Source: Poa pratensis (taxonomy: Eukaryota > Streptophyta > Magnoliopsida > Poales > Poaceae). Taken from it: 64,000 bases of DNA. A program made the translations under genes and the position numbers. The stretch's first letter is position 1. Each line of letters starts with the position of its first letter. The DNA lies in the NCBI GenBank assembly GCA_947311845.1, contig CAMZMU010000069.1:8177875-8241874 (forward strand), read 5' to 3'. A model generated the notes under the pieces. It saw only the letters and a list, made by a program, of their open reading frames with translations. It searched no databases and was not told the DNA's origin. This document shows, one piece after another, positions 44,891-54,859 of the stretch.

Positions 44891-45163
44891 TCAAGTAGTT
44901 TGCTGGAGGCGGCTCGCAGAGTAGTGTCTCCTCTGTCCCATGGGACTGGGAGGCGGCGACGACGAGCCGACGGAGCCGTTGAGCGCCATGGACGCCACGG
45001 CCTTGGCCCACGCCATCAGCTCCCTCTTCATCCGCTCCTCGTCGCCCCAGATCACCGGATCCACCACCTGATCATCCTTCTCCGTGGCGACCAGGAACAC
45101 GGGCGCGTCCCCGACGTCAGCGGCGGCCCCGAATGACCTGACGATCTCCGCTCCCGTAGCCAT
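44891..45163 (-). CDS. Small 90-aa protein, unknown function
   Basis: A single-exon frame on the minus strand encodes an acidic-to-neutral 90-residue protein (start MATGAEIVRSFGAAADVG, centre PVIWGDEERMKRELMAWAKA, then SSSPPPSPMGQRRHY). I recall similar short proteins in other cereals but cannot name a domain. A TATA box (TATATAAA, about 45337-45344) lies 174 bp upstream and gives a sensible 5' UTR of about 145 bp. GC-rich codon use contrasts with the AT-rich flanks, as for real grass genes. There is no signal peptide and no membrane segment. The amphipathic MKRELMAWAKAVASMAL helix is its most distinctive part. Overlapping frames on the plus strand are shadows. Confidence 0.65.
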   Translation of the reverse strand: MATGAEIVRSFGAAADVGDAPVFLVATEKDDQVVDPVIWGDEERMKRELMAWAKAVASMALNGSVGSSSPPPSPMGQRRHYSASRLQQTT

Positions 45164-45336
45164 CTCGATCCGCCGAGAAATCTTTCGCTGTCGATCACCA
45201 AGAGCTTGCTGCAGACTTGCAGTGTTGCAGAGAGCGAGGGCTTGTATGTGGAGGAAGGTAGCAGCTAGTATGAGCTATGGAGGAGCTATGACGTATGAGC
45301 TATGTGGATGAAAACCTTGAGGCACTCGCCGCCCTG

Positions 45337-45344
45337 TTTTATAT
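45337..45344 (-). promoter_or_regulatory. TATA box of the 90-aa gene
   Basis: On the minus strand GAGTATATAAAAC precedes the ATG at 45163, with an expected start near 45,305-45,310. Confidence 0.65.
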
Positions 45345-45359
45345 ACTCGCAGCAGCACG

Positions 45360-46252
45360 GCGTGCGGCATGTGTGGCGTGCGGATAGAATACGAGATCGG
45401 AGTCAAGGGGCGTGCGTGGCTCCTAGAGCACCGCGTTCGCCGGAGTGGGTTTCCAGAGTTTGGTTAGGCCGTCGCCATCGGACGCGGAATGGGGCACACA
45501 CAACGCTGCTCCGTGCCTGGCTCTGTGTGCGTGTGGTCTGCAGGGAAGAAGCGGCTGATCGCGTCTACTTTGTGTGGTTAACTGAAATCGTTTACATCTT
45601 CCGATTCTGCGTGGTGTTACACATGTGTGCTCCTCGAGTTCAGAAAAAGAAAACTTGTAGTGCACAATTTACAACTTCGACATATTCGTTCGCATCTCTC
45701 CTCACCTTGGTACTATATATGGAGTCTGATGTTAATCGACAGCTCCATTTTATTTCCAGTGTCTGATGACTCTGATCGCCACAGTTTTTGCTCCAAGTTG
45801 TACGCAAACGAGATTTCAGTGAGATCATCCGACTGCCGTATATCTTTGAGAAGATACCACTACTATTACTATACTCAAATAGAAGATACGTGAGAAGATA
45901 CCACCTCCAATAATTGAGAAGATACCACTACCCTGTTCTGACAGGGGTTTGGTATCTTGTACTTGGTTTGCTATCTTCTATAAAAATAAGGTGCGCTATT
46001 GGCGCACTCTAAAAAAAAGATACCACCTCTAATAATTTCCGTTTCCTTACTGCCAGACGGAATGGGCCAACCAATGGCATGGCGGCCGATGATCTTCGTA
46101 CGTATCTTGACGATGACACCCTCGTGGCTAGCAGCGTTTGCTGGTTGGGTCAATCGATCGGGTGCGAGACTGAAACAAAATTAAGCTTTCCAAAAAAAAA
46201 AAGTACCGCAGGGCCACTTGCAGTGTGTGCCACACCCACACGGGCGACCTGC
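45360..46252. other. No gene recognised; repeated AGATACCAC motif
   Basis: GAGAAGATACCAC occurs at about 45849, 45891 and 45919, with AGATACCACCTC again at about 46018 and an inverse GGTATCTT at about 45950. This looks like a degraded small repeat. Frames in the interval are not credible. Confidence 0.4.
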
Positions 46253-46260
46253 CCCACTCG

Positions 46261-46842
46261 TAGGGGTGTAAACGGATAGGATAGTTTCCGTACCGAATCC
46301 GTCGCCGAATCCGTTTTAAACAATCCATATCCGGTTCCGAACAATCTGCCGGATAAGGATATCCGATTCCGAACTGAACACCCGGATACGGTATAGGATA
46401 TGGTATGTAAAATAGCATCCGAATATGGATTATCCGAATATTAATTAGGATTATCCATGGTTATAATCCGATTTTCTACCGAAATGTCTAAACTAATAGA
46501 GCACAATTTGTAGTTAGTGAGTTGTGAAGTTCATTTGTGGAGCACAATTTGTAGTTAGTTCTATTTGTCTAAACTAATAGAGTACAACTTTGTTAGATTA
46601 TTACGTTGTTGAGATATTGTTTTTGGTTATGTGGGTTGATGATGTACATTGCGCATACCGATTCGAATAATTTTCTTTCCGCCCCGAATCTGCTCCGTTT
46701 CCGTTCCGAATCCGTGATTATATCTATCCGCCCCTGAATCCGCAACCGTTCGTTATCCGATCCAATCCGAATCCGAGTAAAAAATATGGTAAATGATATG
46801 GTAGAGGCAAAATCCGATCCGATCCGATCCATTTACACCCTA
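46261..46842. mobile_element. hAT-type MITE with perfect 8-bp target duplication
   Basis: It begins TAGGGGTGTAAACGGAT and ends ATCCATTTACACCCTA. CCCACTCG is duplicated exactly on both sides (46253-46260 and 46843-46850). The 582-bp interior repeats GATCCGAT/ATCGGAT-type units near the ends and has no transposase. Confidence 0.92.
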
Positions 46843-47143
46843 CCCACTCGGCATTTAAAACGTGGCGGCGATAGCCAACCAGTAGCTTTCAGCTGACAAA
46901 CATGAGATGGAGATGGGCTTGACACACGGAGAGGAGAGTAATCTCGCTGGCAAGAATTCAAGATGTATGTTCCGTACATTTACTGTCTGGTGTAATCGAA
47001 TGGTACGGCATTTCAGAACTCAATTTCAATGTCAGTGTGGCCGTGTTGTCAAGAAGGCACACGATAATTGTTGGGCTAGACTTTCTTCGTACCCATCCTC
47101 TGCAAAATTTCTCGAGATTCTTCGGGAGAAATTACCCTATGTT

Positions 47144-47540
47144 CACTACCGGAAATCAGTTCTTTGCCGTGCAGCCAAAGAGCACGGCCAAGACTCTGCG
47201 GAACACAACAAAGACATTGTCGTGCGAAACCACACGTCAAAGCCAGCACGGCACAACTCAGGTCGGCAAAGGTTCTTTGCCGTGAGCTTTTCACAAACCG
47301 CGCGGGTAAAGGTTTTTCCGTGCGCCCTGGGCGCACTACACGGCGCACAATTGTCAGAATGTGGTCAAAACCCTCAACCCCGATATTTTCCGTGTGCCGG
47401 ACCTTTCCCGTGGTATCTATCTTGGCCGTGCGCTTCGACCAATGCCGCACGGCACAATTTCTCCCCTTTGCCGTCTGCGTCGAGCAAAGGCCGCACGGCA
47501 CATTTCTCCCCTTTGCCGTGCGCTTCCTGTAGACAGCACG
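47144..47540 (+). mobile_element. CACTA-like left end with TTTGCCGTG subterminal repeats
   Basis: CACTACCGGAAATCAG opens a block in which TTTGCCGTG and its inverse CACGGCAAA-type forms recur many times up to the edge of the Copia fragment at about 47540. This is the usual end structure of one CACTA family in grasses. The mate end is uncertain (see 52335-52576). Confidence 0.7.
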
Positions 47541-48450
47541 GCACATGGCAAATAATAGATTGACCAACATGGATGATATCCATACCTATTCCACTTGCAG
47601 TATGGATCTGATCGTGCCCGTGGTACTTGTCACGAACAGTGAGTTTCTCCAGCTCACCCGTGACATGATCTGTGGCCCCCGTGTCGAGGTACCAATTGGT
47701 GTCGACGCCGTAGGCATGAGTGGCCGATGCAGCGACCTTCTCCTCGCCCTGGTACTCCTTGTTGAAGCGCTTCCAGCACTTGATCGCCGTGTGCCCATAC
47801 TTGCCACAAACTTGGCACTGTGGGCGAGGGTTGCCGTTGGAGTCGAACGGCTGCTGGCTGCTGGGTCATGTGTTGTTGTTGTTGTTGTTGAAGCCCCCCA
47901 GCGCCGCCACTGCGTCCGCCATCGCCACGGCCGCGGCCACCGCCACCGCCACGGTATCCGCCACGCCATCCGCCGCGAGATGCGACGTTCACGGAAGAGA
48001 CAGCACCGCCTCCTCCGCCGCCACCAGGCGGACCACCACCGTAGCCGTAGCCGGAGCCTGCACCAGCTCCTGGAACCCCGCCGTTCTGGATGTCGAGGCG
48101 GGTCTCGAAGTTCAGCAGATGAGCATAGAGCTCAGAGAGAGAGAGAGAGACGGAGTCCCTGCTTGTCGTCATGGAGGTGGCGAGCGGGTTCCACTCCGAG
48201 TCCAGACCGGCGAGGATGTACGCCGCCAGGTCGTCGTCGTCCATCTTCTTCCCGGCAGACGCCATGGCATCGCCGAGAGACCTCATCCGCGCGAAGTACT
48301 TCGGAACGCGCATGTCACGCTTCTCAAAGTTCAGAGAAAGATTGGATCGGCTTAACCTCTAGGGTCGCCTTCGGTCTCGTATATATAGCCACGAAGGGCA
48401 TACAACAGAATTACAGATTACATCAGAACCACCGTATATGATCCTAACAA
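47541..48450 (-). pseudogene. Ty1/Copia gag-protease fragment with partial LTR
   Basis: On the minus strand a Copia-type gag (UBN2-like) reads KYFARMRSLGDAMAS, DLAAYILAGLDSEWNPLATS and LYAHLLNFETRL, then a Gly-rich linker. One base later, in the neighbouring frame, come the zinc knuckle CQVCGKYGHTAIKC and the protease start WYLDTGATDHVT, so the copy is frameshifted. It breaks off at about 47541 against CACTA sequence. At its 5' side, 48350-48448 looks like part of a Copia LTR: on the minus strand it starts TGTTAGGATCATATACGG and contains TATATATAC. Confidence 0.75.
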
Positions 48451-49108
48451 CTACGGTGATTCTACAGCTGTCAAACGTAGAGTACAAGTCAAGACATATC
48501 TATCTATACGGTTAACTGAACCATCTAGAAGCTAACTCGTTTAACACAGCTCACCCAACCTTCTCTTGACGCCCCACCATGGACGATAAGCTTGAACTAG
48601 ATTATAGCTGCATCTCTCTCCCTGTGGAGTACATGCACACTGGTGGCTGCTAGACTGCTAGAGGTGAAGCATTTCAGAAAAGAAAAAGACGCAGCTTGAA
48701 GATGGCATCACGATCAGAAGACAGGTGTGCAGACAAGAAACGTGGGCAATGAAAAGCCGTATAAAGAATAACAGAACGCGGACGGAGAAGCAGAAGCTGC
48801 AGAAGAAGGTGGCGGTGGTTAATTAACTGTCGCGGGCTCTGCACAGCGGCGCAGCGCAGAGCCTGCCGGCCGGCTGGCCGTTGCGCATTGAATGCCGCCG
48901 GCCCCAAGATACCAACCGAAAACTGAAGGACCGAACCTATTTTCGATCGCGGTGGCCTGAGCAAAAGTGTGAAGAAAATTGGAGGAAATCTGAACGGCTT
49001 TCACAGCTTTCTCTTTGCTGTTTCCTTCTGGGATGGGATTCTTCGCAGCAGCAAGCCTTCCCTTTCTACACGCGCCGCCGGCCGCTCCTCGCATGATCGT
49101 CGTTCTTC
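48451..49108. other. 3' flank of the KRP gene
   Basis: No gene is visible. About the first 250 bp downstream of the KRP stop is likely 3' UTR. The remaining sequence up to the Copia fragment is unassigned. Confidence 0.4.
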
Positions 49109-50354
49109 TCAGATGTTGGTGGCCAACGGCGTCCACTCGAACCGGCCGGCGTTGAGGGGTACGCCCAGCGCGACGTCGAAGTTGTACCTTGAGGTGAAGC
49201 AGCAGTAGCAATATTTAGCGCAGGAGCAGTGTGTTTTTACTGAAGGAAATGCAATGCCGGAGGTGTGTAATTATGCATGAACGGTCAATTTGTTTCGGCT
49301 TACTTGGCGGCGAAGCGTTTGGCTTGGGCCTTCTCGGCCGCGGCGAAGAACTGCTCAATCTCTGCCGTCACCGGCATCCTCGCTCTCGATTCTAAGTGCA
49401 ATGCCGCTGTAGTACTGGTCGTAGCTGTTGCCGGAGTCCTCCTGCAACAGCGTTTGCGCCTCCGCTCGTCCGTCGTCGCCTGACTCGCCTCCAAGTCGCT
49501 CAAGTCTACCGGCGGCCGGCTCGACGGCGTCGTCTCCCTCCTGAAATTAATTAATGCCACAATTCAGTTTTAAATCACACTGGACTGGAGGATAGGAAAC
49601 AATGCATAATTCAGCAGAATTCTGCGGATCCTCCGGAGTTTCCAAGCCAAACTCCTCAGAAGCAAAATCAGTCCAGGATGAAGGATCACACGGGAGGATA
49701 GGAAATAATGCGTAATTCAGCAGAATTCTGCGGATTCTCTAGAGTTTCGAGACAAACTCACTTACTCACCTCTCCCGGCCGTCGCACTCGGAGTCGCTGA
49801 CGGAGCTCTCCACATGGCGGCCCTCGCACGCCTGCAGACGAAGACACAGGGCTCAGTTCAGCAGTTCAGCCGCAGAAACGACCCGACAGTTCGAATGGAC
49901 GGAGAATTCTAGGGCTCGATCAATTCCCACTCACCTCGGCTTCGCCGCCGCTCTTCATTCTAGCGGCGACGTCCATCGTCGACGACGCCGTGCTAGAGCA
50001 GCGCGAGATGCCGACCACGAGCGCCTTACCCGAAGCCCCAGAATTGGCCAGCAGCCTCGACGTCGAAGGCTCCTCCTCCGCCGCCAGATCACCCCGCGGC
50101 GCCACCACCGCCGGCATGAACAGCCTCCTGCTACGCAGATGGAGGTAGCACCCAGAACCGTCGTCATGGCCCGACACAGCCTCGTCCACCGCACGCGCCG
50201 CCGTCTTCCTCCTCTTCATAATTCCGGCGACGACGGCGGTAGCAGCAGAGCGGGACCGGGTGCGGACGCCCAGCACCGCGACCGGCGCCGCCTTGCTGCT
50301 GTCCCCGGCTCCTGTGCCCCCGCGCTTCCTTCTCATGTAGGAGTACTTTCCCAT
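49109..50354 (-). CDS. KRP: Cyclin-dependent kinase inhibitor, KRP/ICK family
   Basis: KRP proteins bind cyclin-CDK complexes in the nucleus and restrain the cell cycle. Exons (minus): 49935-50354, 49770-49831, 49304-49540 and 49109-49187. All introns are GT-AG and the phases join into 265 aa. The N-terminus MGKYSYMRRKRG and the motifs GVRTRSRSAA and CYLHLRSRRLF are those of plant KRPs. ESSVSDSECDGRER follows. The C-terminal CDK/cyclin-binding block is intact (EIEQFFAAAEKAQAKRFAAK, then YNFDVALGVPLN and FEWTPL). The last intron interrupts this block, as in other plant KRP genes. Which family member this is cannot be told from sequence alone. The gene lies between CACTA-like ends but has normal introns and GC-rich exons. 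Confidence 0.92.
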
Positions 50355-50475
50355 GAATCAGCGGAGCGCAACAGAAGCGGCTTTGGCCGTTTGCCTGCTG
50401 CTCCCTTCGCACCGCACGCTTTCGAAAGAAAGAAGAAGCTCCACCAAATTCCCCGGCGCTCGGGTGAGCGTACGA

Positions 50476-50482
50476 ATTTATA
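50476..50482 (-). promoter_or_regulatory. TATA box of the KRP gene
   Basis: On the minus strand GGTATAAATTC lies about 125 bp upstream of the ATG at 50354, implying a 5' UTR of about 95 bp. Confidence 0.6.
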
Positions 50483-50764
50483 CCCGAGGATCGAGATTCG
50501 GATCCGACGGCTGCGCACGGGTCTGACGGCGCCGTGACGGACGGATGGACGGTGAGTGACGGCGTACGGGATCGGACGGTTGGGCTCATGGTTTGAATTT
50601 TGAATTTAAAACAAGGAAGGATGGGATGGGCTTGTGCCGTGAGGGAGGGGCGTAATTGCCGGAGTTAATGCTGTACAGTTGTAACGTGACGCACGGGACC
50701 GCAAATCCTTTACATCGCCCGTTGGTGATGTTTTCCGCTCCCGTCGCCTCAAGGAATTCATTAC

Positions 50765-52330
50765 TGGGCCGGGCCTATTTCGCGACAGCTTCGCTTTTCC
50801 TTTACACGGTCTCGAAGCGAGGAGACGCTGCTTCCTTTTTCTTTCTTTCTTCTTTTCGTGTTTTTGTTTCTTTTCTTTTCTTTTTTCACTTTCTTTAATG
50901 TTTATTTTTCGTTTTATTTTTATTTTCCTTCTTCTTTTCGTATATTACTTTTTCCTTTTTCTATTTCTTTTCACTTTTTATTTCACTTTTATTATGATTT
51001 CGAAAAATATTTCAAATTTAAAAAATGTTCGGAATAGAAATATAATTTTCCGCTTTAAAAATTGTTCAATTTTTTCATATTCGTAAATTGTTCAAATTTA
51101 AATTTGTTTATATTCGAAGCTTGCCCAAATTTAAAATTTGTTCATTCGAAATTTGTTCAATTTTAAAATTTGTTCATACTCGAAATTGTTAAAATTCAAA
51201 TTTTGTTCATATTCGAAAATTATTTAAATTTAAATTTGTTAATATTTCAAAATTATTAAAATTAAAATTTTGTTCATATTTGAAAATATTTCAAATTCGA
51301 AATTTGTTCATATCGGAAATCGTTCAAAAATAATTTCGTTCACAGATCTTTTTCTTATATCTTTTAAAATCGTTCAAAAATAATTTCCATTCACGCATTT
51401 TCGGTACACTTTTAAAATCGTACAAAAATAGTTTCCATTCAAATACCTATTTTCACTTTTTAAAAATCGCTCAAAAATAATTTTCGTTAAGAAACTTTTT
51501 CTGTTCACTTTTTAAAATCGTTCTGAAATAGATTTTGTTCACATATCTTTTTCTGTTCACTTTTAAAATTGTTCAAAAATATTTTTCTTTCACCACCATT
51601 TTCTGTTCATTTTTCAAAATTGTTCCTAAATAGTTTTTGTTTACTTTTCTAAAATTGTTCAAAAATAGCTTCAGCTCACAAGCCTTATCTGTTCACTTTT
51701 TTAAAATCTTCAAAATTTATTTCCGTTCATCAGCATTTTCGGTGCACTTTAAAATCGTTCAAAAATAGTTTCCGTTCAAATACCTATTTTTAACTTTTTA
51801 AAATCGCTCAAAAATAATTTCTCTTGACAAACTTTTATGTTCACTTTTTAAAATCGTTCAAAAAATAATTTTCGTTCACTTTTAAAATCGTTCAAAGATA
51901 GTTCCGTTCATAAACCTTTTTTTGTTCATTTTTTAAAATCGTTCAAAAATATTTTTTGTTCACCGACCTTTTTTTTACTTTTTAAAATCGTTCAAAAATA
52001 ATTTTCATTCACTTTTAAAATCGTTCAAAAATAACTTTCCTTGATAAAAAAATTCTGTTCACTTTTTAAATCTGTTCAAATATTTTTTGTTCACTACCTT
52101 TTTTTGTTCACTTTTTAAAATCGTTCAAAAATAATTTTTCGTACACTTTTAAAATCGTTCACAAATAACTTTCGTTCATAAAAATTTTCTGTTCAGTTTT
52201 TAAATCTGTTCATAAATATTTTTTGTTCACCGACCTTTTTCTGTTCACTTTTTAAAATCGTTCAAAAATAATTTTTGTTCACTTTTAAACTCGTTCAAAA
52301 ATAACTTTCGATCATAAACTTTTTTCTACG
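50765..52330 (+). repeat. GC-rich head, pyrimidine tract and AT-rich array (copy 3)
   Basis: ACTGGGCCGGGCCTATTTCG leads into a pyrimidine-only tract (about 50830-50995). About 1.3 kb of imperfect units follows, of the type AAATCGTTCAAAAATAATTT/CGTTCACTTTT (period about 35-75 bp). The order is the mirror image of 2640-3690. The ORFs 50656-50898 and 50898-51086 are low-complexity artefacts. Confidence 0.75.
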
Positions 52331-52334
52331 CGGT

Positions 52335-52576
52335 CCACTTGTCAGGAGAGCGCCGTCAATGTCCGTCGTCGTCGTCAATTGGTGGTGGGGACCACCTGTG
52401 GTCTTTGCCGTGCGCCCCGATATTCGGCACACGGCAAAGAGCATGTTGCCGTGCAATTCTCCCCCAACCCCGAGTGCTCTTTGCCGTGTGCGGCACACGG
52501 CAAAGGCTTTGCCGTGTGTTTTCTGGCCTTCGCCGTGTGCATTGGGCACACGGCAACGATCGACTCTCCCGTAGTG
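52335..52576 (-). mobile_element. CACTA-like right end with TTTGCCGTG subterminal repeats
   Basis: TTTGCCGTG and CACGGCAAAG recur over 200 bp. The block ends GACTCTCCCGTAGTG, i.e. CACTACGGGAGAGTC in inverse. It resembles the 47144 end (CACTACCGGAAA, then TTTGCCGTG), but the flanking triplets GTT and CAA do not match. Confidence 0.7.
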
Positions 52577-52583
52577 CAAGTGG

Positions 52584-53310
52584 GCGACCAATCAAATACT
52601 GCGCTGCACATGTATCTGAAGTTCGTTCTGGAGTACAGGCCTCTGTACTTGGCAAATACTATACTAGAAAACTGTCAGTATGTCAACTGGAGGCTCGATT
52701 TGAACGCACTATTTTCACGCATCTTCGCCGCGACCACCGCTAGCGCTAGCTGGTTGATGCAGTGGCGAGGAATGTGATGGAGCTGGGGATGCAGGAGTCC
52801 GTCGATCGTGCCTTGTGCGTGCGTCGATCCATGTCTGCCTGCATGCACCACGACGTACGATTTCAAACAGGGTTTTACCAGTACGTGCATGCTATCTCAT
52901 ACTTTTTCAAATACGATGGACTGTTGACCTTCTTACCCAGTTGATGAGCCTAGAACTATTTCAATTATGATAGGTGGTATATATATATATAGTTGCGAAT
53001 GGCAAGTTGCAATTGGCGATCAATCAAATACTGCGCTGAACATGTATCTCAAGTTCTGGACGTACAGGGCTTGGTACTTGGCTAATCAATTGTTATTAGT
53101 ACTACTACCATGTCAGCTAGAGGATCGATTGGAACAGGGTTTTGTAAGTACTATTTTAAACTCGTCTTCGCCACGATCTCCCCTGGTTGATGCAGTGGCA
53201 ATGGATATGATGGAGCTGAGCATGCAGAAGTTCGTCGATCGTGCCTTGTGTGTGCGTCGATCGGCATATATATAATCTATCCATGTCTGCCTGCATGCAC
53301 CACGTACGCG
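52584..53310 (+). repeat. Diverged direct duplication, offset 432 bp
   Basis: GCGACCAATCAAATACTGCG at 52584 matches GCGATCAATCAAATACTGCG at 53016. Similarity continues through GATGGAGCTG, GTCGATCGTGCCTTG and ATGTCTGCCTGCATGCACCA, about 290 bp in all. Both copies keep a weak plus-strand frame (DQSNTAL, MYLKF), perhaps an old gene or element fragment. No function is recognised. Confidence 0.75.
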
Positions 53311-53763
53311 AACCTGCTAAATTATAACTCGATCAATCCGTATGTAGTTTTACATGCAAGCAAAACAAGCAGCCATGCATGTTAGCGCCACATCACCAGA
53401 TCATCGAAGGGCCAACCGGGACTAAGCAATCGGGACTAAGGCCCTCCCACGTGGTTACGGCTGAGCTTGCGGGGCTGGACATAACACGAACCAGGACTAA
53501 AGGTTTCTGCATTTTTTATGTTTTCGATTATTTTTCAGGATGGGGTTAGGGTTTAGGAGAGGTTTAGGGTTTCTAATTTTGTCTTTAGAAGGGGTTTTGT
53601 CTTTAGAAGGGGTTTACGGAGATCACATCGATGCGCCAAAAACAAGTTTTCGTATACATAAACTACTACATGAAGATCACGTTGATGCATATACATAACA
53701 CATACAATTTGGTATATATATCTACTTAATTACATATGGAGATCACTACTACATGGAGGCATA

Positions 53764-54820
53764 TTATTCTCCGATATAGTGGTATTCTCCGATTTCAGGT
53801 ATGACCTCCGCAAGGAGAAATCCCGCCAATTCCTCCGCAATTGCTTTTACGCGGTCCTCTGATAGGAGCGTGTTCCGCTTCCTTGCCAACTTTAAAAGAA
53901 GAAGATCAAAATTAATACATGAGTTGTGTGTATATATATATATCAAATCATCATAAAACAATTATGAATGAAACTCAACACAATTGATGGTAACAAAATA
54001 AAATTGTGAATAATATTTACGTACATCTTTATTTCTTTGATTATTGAATCTCTCACCGATCCTCATGTGAATGTACTCGCAAACGTAGTATCCACATAAA
54101 TTAGTCCCTTGTGACTGTTGCAGGCACCAATGTACGAGAATAGAAATCAATCAAATAATAATCAAGCATGATAATGGTATTGAAACTAAAATTAAATAGA
54201 TGCGCGGACCTAGGTAGTACTACTTACTTGGTTCAGAGAAAAAGTCAACTTCGGTTTCCATTCACCGGGTTCTTACTTGATGAACGATTTCCAAATGCTG
54301 CCCGACAAAGAAAATGAACAAAAGAGTTATTAATTACTTGATATAAGGAAATGAACGAAAGAGACCGATATAGTGCGTTAAGAATTGAAATTAGTCTTGG
54401 AGCATATCGAAGCAGCTCTTAAATTCTTTAGGATGTTTCTTTAATGAGTCCTGGACTTCAACTTTTCCAGCGTCAATTTTAATGACCATAAGAATAAAGA
54501 GGAACCTACGCACGATTATATACGCAGTCATGCATAACTCATCAATTACACTTAACATCGGGGAGTAAAATAGAATGTGTACAAGACAGTAACACTCACT
54601 TGAAGTTGTAAGGAAAAAGTATTTCTTTTCTGGTATGTTGTCGCTTCAAAAACCTTAGCAATGTCGCCTTTGTGTCCTTGGCACACATTTCTATGGTGAC
54701 TTCATGAACTTTATCCGGGTCAATGAACCCAATGTCCCAGATTCCTTCCCTTTTACATTCGAGAATCTTCATTCTACATAATAGCGTACAAAATATTATA
54801 GTGAGGATAATTACAGACAA
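53764..54820 (-). pseudogene. Ulp1-like (C48) peptidase region of the CACTA second gene
   Basis: Short exons read GIWDIGFIDPDKVHEVTIEM (54596-54820), CLQQSQGTNLCGYYVCEYI (53962-54150) and KAIAEELAGFLLAEVIPEIG (53764-53961). The Gln and Cys in QGTNLCGYYVCE fit the active-site part of the Ulp1-like domain that many plant CACTA second proteins carry. The exact exon borders are uncertain. Confidence 0.6.
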
Positions 54821-54859
54821 TGAATGAGCTGAGCTAAAGACTTAAATTATAGAAATAAA

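Noticed and set aside
46128..46832. Frames at 46.1-46.8 kb as coding
   Set aside because: They lie inside the hAT MITE, whose GATCCGAT repeats create the apparent protein patterns.
47654..48313. Glycine-rich RNA-binding protein
   Set aside because: The glycine-rich part is the linker of a Copia gag, with a zinc knuckle one base out of frame.
50656..51086. Phenylalanine-rich plus-strand proteins
   Set aside because: They are artefacts of the pyrimidine tract and AT-rich array.
53979..54150. tRNA or other RNA gene candidates in the AT-rich part of 53-54 kb, and in the window generally
   Set aside because: No cloverleaf or rRNA signature was found. The only tRNA-like matches are retrotransposon primer-binding sites.
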